27,198 nt of DNA from JBDKTK01 sp039680225 (GTDB taxonomy: Bacteria; Desulfobacterota; Syntrophia; Syntrophales; UBA4778): positions 1 to 27,198 of the forward strand of contig JBDKTK010000282.1 in the NCBI GenBank assembly GCA_039680225.1. Reading direction: 5' to 3'. Shown piece by piece: positions 22,642 through 27,198 of the stretch. Each line of letters opens with the position of its first letter. The stretch's first letter is position 1. The position numbers and the translations under genes were made by a program. The notes beneath the pieces are model-generated. The model saw only the letters and a list, made by a program, of their open reading frames with translations, made no database searches and was not told the origin of the DNA.

Positions 22642-23811
22642 ATGAGCAAGGTAGCGATAATCGGAGTCGGGCAAACCAAATTCGTCCGCGCATACGACGG
22701 CTCCATCCGGGAGATGGTATTCGAGAGCTTCAGGGAGGCCATGCAGGATGCGAACATTACCAATGAAGACGTCGGCGCCACGATAGTCTGTTCGGCGCCC
22801 GAGTACGACAAGCAGAGGTCTCCCTCCGGGGTCTTTGCGGAATACCTGGGGTTGAACCCGCAGCCGACCTTTTACGCGGAATCCCTCTGCTCTTCAAGCA
22901 CCACGGGCGTGCGGCTGGCATACTCGCTTGTGGCCTCGGGGCTGCACGACATCGTCGCCGTGTTCGGCTTCCAGAAAATGTCCGAGATCAGCGCGGCGGA
23001 GTCCCAGGAGAGGATGGGCCGCGGGGCCGACATCCAGTGGGAATCCCCGTTCGGTACGATGATGCCCGCCTATTACGCCATGTTCGCCCGCGGCCACATG
23101 GCCAAATACGGCACGACCCCGGACGACCTGGCGCTGATCAGGCTCAAGGCTTCAACGTACGGCGCGCTTAACGAAAAGGCGATGCTGCGCAAGCCGATGG
23201 CGCCCGAGGTGTTCAAGGACGCCGCCAACCCCATGAACAACATCCTGTCGAGCCCGCTGCGGGTCGCGGATTGCTGCAGCAACGCCGACGGCAGCTCATG
23301 CGTGATCATCGCGAACGAAAAGAAGGCGAAAGAGTTTTCGAAGAAGCCCATCTGGATCACGGGCCTCGGATCGGCCTCGGCGTCGGTCAACATGGCGGGC
23401 CGGGAAATCTTCCATGGGCTCCCCGCCGCAACGGAGGCGGCAAGGCAGGCATACAAGATGGCCGGGATCACGCCGGACCACGTGGATGTGGCCGAGGTGC
23501 ACGACTGTTTCACCATCGCCGAAATGATGGCATACGAGAGCCTCGGTTTCGCGAAGCCCGGGGAAGGGGCGGCCCTGATCCGCGCGAAGGAGACATACAA
23601 GAATGGAAAGATACCCGTGAACGTCGACGGCGGCCTCCTTTCGAAAGGCCACCCGATCGGGGCCACGGGCGGCTCCCAGATCCGGACCATCGTCCTGCAG
23701 CTCAGGGAGGAAGCCGGGGAAATGCAGGTTGAGAAACCGACGATCGGGCTCGTCCACAACGTGGGCGGAGTGGGCCTTTATGCGAACGTGACCGTATTGG
23801 AGAGAGGTTAG
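22642..23811 (+). CDS. SCP-x/archaeal-type thiolase
   Basis: 389 residues. Nucleophile Cys83 in ESLCSSSTTG, His287 in EVHDCF and His337 in GHPIGATGG are the thiolase active-site positions. The C-terminal HNVGGVGLY has no second cysteine, as is typical for the SCP-x class rather than bacterial AtoB/FadA thiolases. The following gene encodes a DUF35 protein; such pairs work as complexes in archaeal acetoacetyl-CoA thiolase/HMG-CoA synthase and in benzoylsuccinyl-CoA thiolase BbsAB. Here it probably cleaves acetoacetyl-CoA or a related 3-oxoacyl-CoA. AAGGAGG precedes the ATG. Confidence 0.9.
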   Translation: MSKVAIIGVGQTKFVRAYDGSIREMVFESFREAMQDANITNEDVGATIVCSAPEYDKQRSPSGVFAEYLGLNPQPTFYAESLCSSSTTGVRLAYSLVASGLHDIVAVFGFQKMSEISAAESQERMGRGADIQWESPFGTMMPAYYAMFARGHMAKYGTTPDDLALIRLKASTYGALNEKAMLRKPMAPEVFKDAANPMNNILSSPLRVADCCSNADGSSCVIIANEKKAKEFSKKPIWITGLGSASASVNMAGREIFHGLPAATEAARQAYKMAGITPDHVDVAEVHDCFTIAEMMAYESLGFAKPGEGAALIRAKETYKNGKIPVNVDGGLLSKGHPIGATGGSQIRTIVLQLREEAGEMQVEKPTIGLVHNVGGVGLYANVTVLERG

Positions 23812-23813
23812 CC

Positions 23814-24245
23814 ATGGCGAAAAAAGAAACAGACACAAGGTTCAGCAAATTCGGGACTGTAAGTTTCACGGGCATCTCACGCATCAACGATTTTATCGGC
23901 CACCTCGAAGGCGGCAAGCTGATGGGGACAAAATGCAAAAAGTGCGGGGTGAATTATTTCCCGCCCCGGGCCGATTGCTGCAAATCCCTGGACAGCGACA
24001 TGGAATGGTTCGAGGTGAAGGGCAGCGGCAAGCTCCTGAGTTTCAGCACGCTCACATTCGCGCCCACCGGCTTCACCCAGGACCTCCCGTATACGATCGG
24101 CGTCCTGGATTTCGGCGGGTACAAGGTGTTCGGGCGGATCGATAAGTCCGTTCCGGAAACGGAACTGGCCATCGGCATGGACATGAAGACGGCCGTGACG
24201 CAATTGCCCAACGGCCAGCTGTCCTATGTTTTCGAGAAGGCCTGA
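23814..24245 (+). CDS. DUF35 OB-fold, zinc-ribbon partner of the thiolase
   Basis: 143 residues, the usual DUF35 size. A rubredoxin-like zinc ribbon is followed by an OB fold (from about residue 65). The ribbon is altered: Cys41, Cys44 and Cys55 are present, but where the fourth ligand is expected there is Ser58, with an additional Cys56 next to Cys55. It starts two bases after the thiolase stop, so the two are co-translated and almost surely form a complex, in which DUF35 proteins help bind CoA esters. Confidence 0.9.
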   Translation: MAKKETDTRFSKFGTVSFTGISRINDFIGHLEGGKLMGTKCKKCGVNYFPPRADCCKSLDSDMEWFEVKGSGKLLSFSTLTFAPTGFTQDLPYTIGVLDFGGYKVFGRIDKSVPETELAIGMDMKTAVTQLPNGQLSYVFEKA

Positions 24246-24297
24246 GGCCGCCGGGATACAGTCTTGCTATAATGCGATATTAAAAAAGGAGAGGGCC

Positions 24298-25464
24298 GTG
24301 AATTTTGCTTTGACTGAAGAACTTGAAATGCTGAAGAACATGGCGCGCGATTTCGCCGCCGAAAAAGTAGCGCCGTTTGCGGACAAATGGGACGAGGAGC
24401 ATTACTTCCCTTACGAGGAAGTGATCAGGCCCATGGGCGAACTCGGATTTTTCGGGACGGTCATCCCGGAAGAGTACGGCGGGAACAACATGGGGTGGCT
24501 GGCCGCAATGATCCTCACCGAAGAGATTTCCCGGGCATCCAGTTCGTTAAGGGTGCAGGTCAACATGCAGGGGCTGGGGTGCGCCTTCACCATCCTGCGC
24601 TACGGAACGGAAGCGGCAAAAAAGAAATACATCAGCAAACTGGTCAGCGCCGAATACCTGGGCGGTTTCGCGATCACGGAATTCAATGCCGGCTCGGACG
24701 TCATGTCGATGAAATCGACCGCCGAGGACAAGGGCGACCATTGGCTCCTGAACGGGTCCAAGACATGGATCTCCAACGCCTGCGTCGCCGACGCGATCAT
24801 TTACTACGCCTTTACCGACCGGTCCAAGGGCGGGAAAGGCCTTTCCGCTTTCATATTGGAGCCAAAGAAGTTCAACAGCTGCCGCACGACCGACCTCGAC
24901 AAACTGGGGAACCGCTCATCGCCCACGGGCGAAATCTATCTCGATAATACAAAGGTCCCCAAGGAGAACCTCCTCGGGAAACCGGGCGACGGCGCCAAGA
25001 TCGTTTTCGGCTCCCTGAACGGGACGCGCCTCCAGGCCGCCGCCGGCGGCGTGGGCGTGGCGCAGGCCTGCCTGGATTCTGTCCTGAAGTACGCCAACGA
25101 GAGGGAGCAGTTCGGCAAACCCATCGGCCAGTTCCAGATGATCCAGGACCTGATCGCGCAGATGGTCTGCGACATCGACGCCGCGCGGCTCGCCGTCTAC
25201 AGGGCCGCCTGGCAGAAGGACCAGGGGAACCTGAACAACACGATGGAAGTCGCGATGGCGAAATACCTGGCCGGCGAGGCGGCCACTAAATGCTCCAATT
25301 ATGCGATGCGCGTTCTGGGCGCTTACGGCTATTCGACCGAATACCCGGTCGCCAGGTATTATCGGGACGCCCCGACCTATTCAATGGTCGAGGGATCGGC
25401 GAATGTCTGCAAATTCATAGTCGCGCTTGACAGGCTTGCGGCAAAGAAAGCCGGCGCATGCTGA
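24298..25464 (+). CDS. Acyl-CoA dehydrogenase, probable glutaryl-CoA dehydrogenase (likely non-decarboxylating)
   Basis: 388 residues from a GTG start that follows AAAAAAGGAGAG; an in-frame ATG at 24226 lies inside the DUF35 gene. The catalytic base is Glu365 in MVEGSANV. Arg85 in SSSLRVQVNM aligns with human GCDH Arg94 (YRSAMSVQ), which binds the far carboxylate of glutaryl-CoA. The residue before the Glu is Val364, where decarboxylating GCDH has Tyr; from memory, the non-decarboxylating Desulfococcus enzyme also differs here. The next gene encodes glutaconyl-CoA decarboxylase alpha, which would only be needed if glutaconyl-CoA is released. Electrons would go to the ETF at 13230-15043. Confidence 0.87.
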   Translation: MNFALTEELEMLKNMARDFAAEKVAPFADKWDEEHYFPYEEVIRPMGELGFFGTVIPEEYGGNNMGWLAAMILTEEISRASSSLRVQVNMQGLGCAFTILRYGTEAAKKKYISKLVSAEYLGGFAITEFNAGSDVMSMKSTAEDKGDHWLLNGSKTWISNACVADAIIYYAFTDRSKGGKGLSAFILEPKKFNSCRTTDLDKLGNRSSPTGEIYLDNTKVPKENLLGKPGDGAKIVFGSLNGTRLQAAAGGVGVAQACLDSVLKYANEREQFGKPIGQFQMIQDLIAQMVCDIDAARLAVYRAAWQKDQGNLNNTMEVAMAKYLAGEAATKCSNYAMRVLGAYGYSTEYPVARYYRDAPTYSMVEGSANVCKFIVALDRLAAKKAGAC

Positions 25465-25490
25465 CAGGTTAGGGTCAGGAAAGGAATCTG

Positions 25491-27198
25491 ATGAAACAAT
25501 ATTTCGAGAAAATGGACAATTTCGGCAAGGCCCTGTCTCCTTCCCGGATCGAACAGATGAAGGAGAACAAGGCAAAAATAGACGAGTTCCTGGTCAATCT
25601 CGATTCCGAACTCGACAGGGTCAAAAATGCGGGTATCCCCGCGGCGAAGGTCCGGGAGCGCGGCCAGATGACTGTCTGGGACAGGATAGAATACCTTGTC
25701 GACCCGGGGACGTTCCACCCGCTGCACACGCTGTACAACCCCATGGAAAACGAGGAAGGCATGACCGGCATTATCGACGGCCTGGCAAGGATACGCGGCA
25801 AATGGTGCGTGCTTGTCGGTTTCGACAACAAGGTCATGGCGGGGGCCTGGATAGCAGGCCAGGCGGACAACAACCTCAGGGTCACGGACATGGCCAAGAT
25901 CCTCAACGTCCCGCTGGTCTGGCTGGTGAATTGCTCAGGGGTCAAGCTCCCGGAGCAGGAAAAGGTCTACGCGAACAGGCGCGGCAACGGCACCTGCTTT
26001 TTCCGGCACGCCGAACTGGAGGCCCGGGGAGTGCCCGTGCTGGCCGGCGTCTACGGGACCAACCCCGCCGGGGGCGGCTATCAGGGGATCAGCCCCACGA
26101 TCATCCTGGCCCACAAGGACGCCAATATTGCGGTGGGCGGCGGCGGCATCGTCGGCGGCATGAGCCCGAAGGGCTACTTTGACGAGGCAGGGGCCGAGCA
26201 GCTCATCAACGCCACGCGCCATTTCAAGGAAGTCCCACCCGGCAGCGCCAAAATCCATTACGACTGCACCGGGTTTTTTAAACATGTTTACGACACGGAA
26301 ACGGAGGTGCTGGACGCGCTCAAGGATTATATGGCTGATATGCCCGCGTACAACCCGCGTTTCTTCCGGGTGGCCGAGCCGGCAGAGCCGAAGTTTTCCG
26401 CCGGCGACCTGCCCTTTATCATCCCGGAGAACCAGAGGGCCGTTTACGATTTCGACAACGTGCTCGCGCGTCTTGTCGACGGATCGGAGCACCTGGAGTT
26501 CCGGCCGGGTTTTGGGCCGGAAGTCTATACGGGCCTCGTAAAGATCGACGGATACCTGATCGGGGTCATCGGCAACCGCCAGGGCGCGCTGGGGAAATAC
26601 CCCGAATACACGGCCGAGTACAACGGGATCGGGGGCAAGCTGTACCGGCAGGGCCTTATCAAACTCAACGAGTTCGTGACCCTGTGCGGGCGCGACCGCG
26701 TGCCGATAGTATGGCTGCAGGACACCTCGGGCATCGACGTCGGCGACATCGCCGAAAAGGCGGAGCTGCTGGGCCTGGGGCAATCACTGATTTACTCGAT
26801 CGAGCAGACCGGCGTTCCCATGATGCTCATCGTGCTGCGCAAGGGTACGGCTGCCGCGCATTATATAATGGGAGGCCCGACGGCCAACAACCATTGCGCA
26901 TTCACGCTCGGCACCCCGACGACGGAGATTTACGTCATGCACGGGGAGACGGCTGCGGCGGCCAGCTATTCGCGGCGCCTCGTGAAGGAGAAGGACAGCG
27001 GGAAATCGCTCAAGCCGGTTATCGACAAGATGAACGAGCTGGCGAAGGACTACCACGACAAGTCAAGGCCGATCTACTGCGCCAAGACTGGGTTTGTCGA
27101 TGAAGTGGTCAGGTTCGAGGACATGCGGCGCTACCTGGTGGCCTTTGCGAATTCCGTCTACCAGAACCCGCGTTCCATCTGCCCGCAGCACCACATGA
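25491..27198 (+). CDS. gcdA: Glutaconyl-CoA decarboxylase alpha subunit (carboxyltransferase), 3' end cut by window
   Basis: The frame from ATG 25491 (AGGAAAGGA upstream) stays open for 569 codons to the window end, where it reads ICPQHHM and continues. GcdA of Acidaminococcus is about 587 residues and ends shortly after the same ICPxHQM motif, so nearly all of the protein is present. Close matches to GcdA run throughout: VNCSGVKLPEQEKVYANRR, YGTNPAGGGY, GGGGIVGGMSPKG, IGGKLYRQGL, WLQDTSGIDVGD, LRKGTAAAHY. It transfers the carboxyl group of glutaconyl-CoA to biotin, giving crotonyl-CoA. The usual membrane beta subunit and gamma chain are not in view; the biotinyl protein at 6086 is the only carrier seen. 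Confidence 0.95.
   Translation, partial: MKQYFEKMDNFGKALSPSRIEQMKENKAKIDEFLVNLDSELDRVKNAGIPAAKVRERGQMTVWDRIEYLVDPGTFHPLHTLYNPMENEEGMTGIIDGLARIRGKWCVLVGFDNKVMAGAWIAGQADNNLRVTDMAKILNVPLVWLVNCSGVKLPEQEKVYANRRGNGTCFFRHAELEARGVPVLAGVYGTNPAGGGYQGISPTIILAHKDANIAVGGGGIVGGMSPKGYFDEAGAEQLINATRHFKEVPPGSAKIHYDCTGFFKHVYDTETEVLDALKDYMADMPAYNPRFFRVAEPAEPKFSAGDLPFIIPENQRAVYDFDNVLARLVDGSEHLEFRPGFGPEVYTGLVKIDGYLIGVIGNRQGALGKYPEYTAEYNGIGGKLYRQGLIKLNEFVTLCGRDRVPIVWLQDTSGIDVGDIAEKAELLGLGQSLIYSIEQTGVPMMLIVLRKGTAAAHYIMGGPTANNHCAFTLGTPTTEIYVMHGETAAAASYSRRLVKEKDSGKSLKPVIDKMNELAKDYHDKSRPIYCAKTGFVDEVVRFEDMRRYLVAFANSVYQNPRSICPQHHM

Noticed and set aside
1..27198. Search for CRISPR arrays, tRNA or rRNA genes, insertion sequences and integrase genes
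   Set aside because: No regularly spaced repeats, cloverleaf-like tRNA sequences, rRNA segments or transposase/integrase motifs were seen.

Overview
The window reads as a GC-rich chromosome segment from a strictly anaerobic, aromatic- or alicyclic-acid-degrading bacterium, most like a syntrophic or sulfate-reducing deltaproteobacterium (Desulfobacterota). This is inferred from gene content: a glutaconyl-CoA decarboxylase alpha subunit next to a glutaryl-CoA dehydrogenase, a close BadH-type (2-hydroxycyclohexanecarboxyl-CoA) dehydrogenase, four acyl-CoA dehydrogenases, an ETF/FixCX electron module, CoA transferase and CoA ligase genes, and sigma-54 control. No species can be named from the sequence alone. 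All recognised genes are on the + strand.

Layout. (1) 2-1525: 3' part of a multi-PAS LuxR-type regulator with a recently duplicated PAS unit. (2) 1886-5734: CoA transferase, a PaaG-like crotonase, then a PAS/AAA+/Fis sigma-54 activator. (3) 6086-9886: stand-alone biotinyl carrier, acyl-CoA carboxyltransferase and a 610-residue acyl-CoA dehydrogenase, behind sigma-54 promoter P1 (5915-5930). (4) 10474-20476: acyl-CoA dehydrogenase, FixC, FixX, EtfB, EtfA, amidohydrolase, epimerase-like VOC protein, BadH-like SDR, second acyl-CoA dehydrogenase and CoA ligase, behind P2 (10375-10390) and closed by a strong hairpin (20484-20514). (5) 20928-27198: 3-hydroxyacyl-CoA dehydrogenase, crotonase, SCP-x-type thiolase with its DUF35 partner, glutaryl-CoA dehydrogenase and GcdA (cut by the window end), behind P3 (20872-20887).

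How it fits together. The third operon can carry glutaryl-CoA through glutaconyl-CoA, crotonyl-CoA, 3-hydroxybutyryl-CoA and acetoacetyl-CoA to acetyl-CoA. The second activates and oxidises an acid, probably alicyclic, and passes electrons through EtfAB to FixCX. The first adds a biotin-dependent carboxyl-transfer step of unknown substrate. Three nearly identical -24/-12 promoters and one local sigma-54 activator suggest a single regulon.

The most unusual structural feature is at 9945-10290. It holds a second, broken copy of the end of the activator gene, part of it inverted in place, followed by a diverged copy of the same downstream promoter region. A regulator-plus-promoter block was apparently duplicated ahead of the second operon; the gene copy decayed and the promoter survived. 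Other points worth attention are two acyl-CoA dehydrogenases without the usual catalytic glutamate, and a possible transcarboxylase made from two carboxyltransferases and one biotinyl protein.
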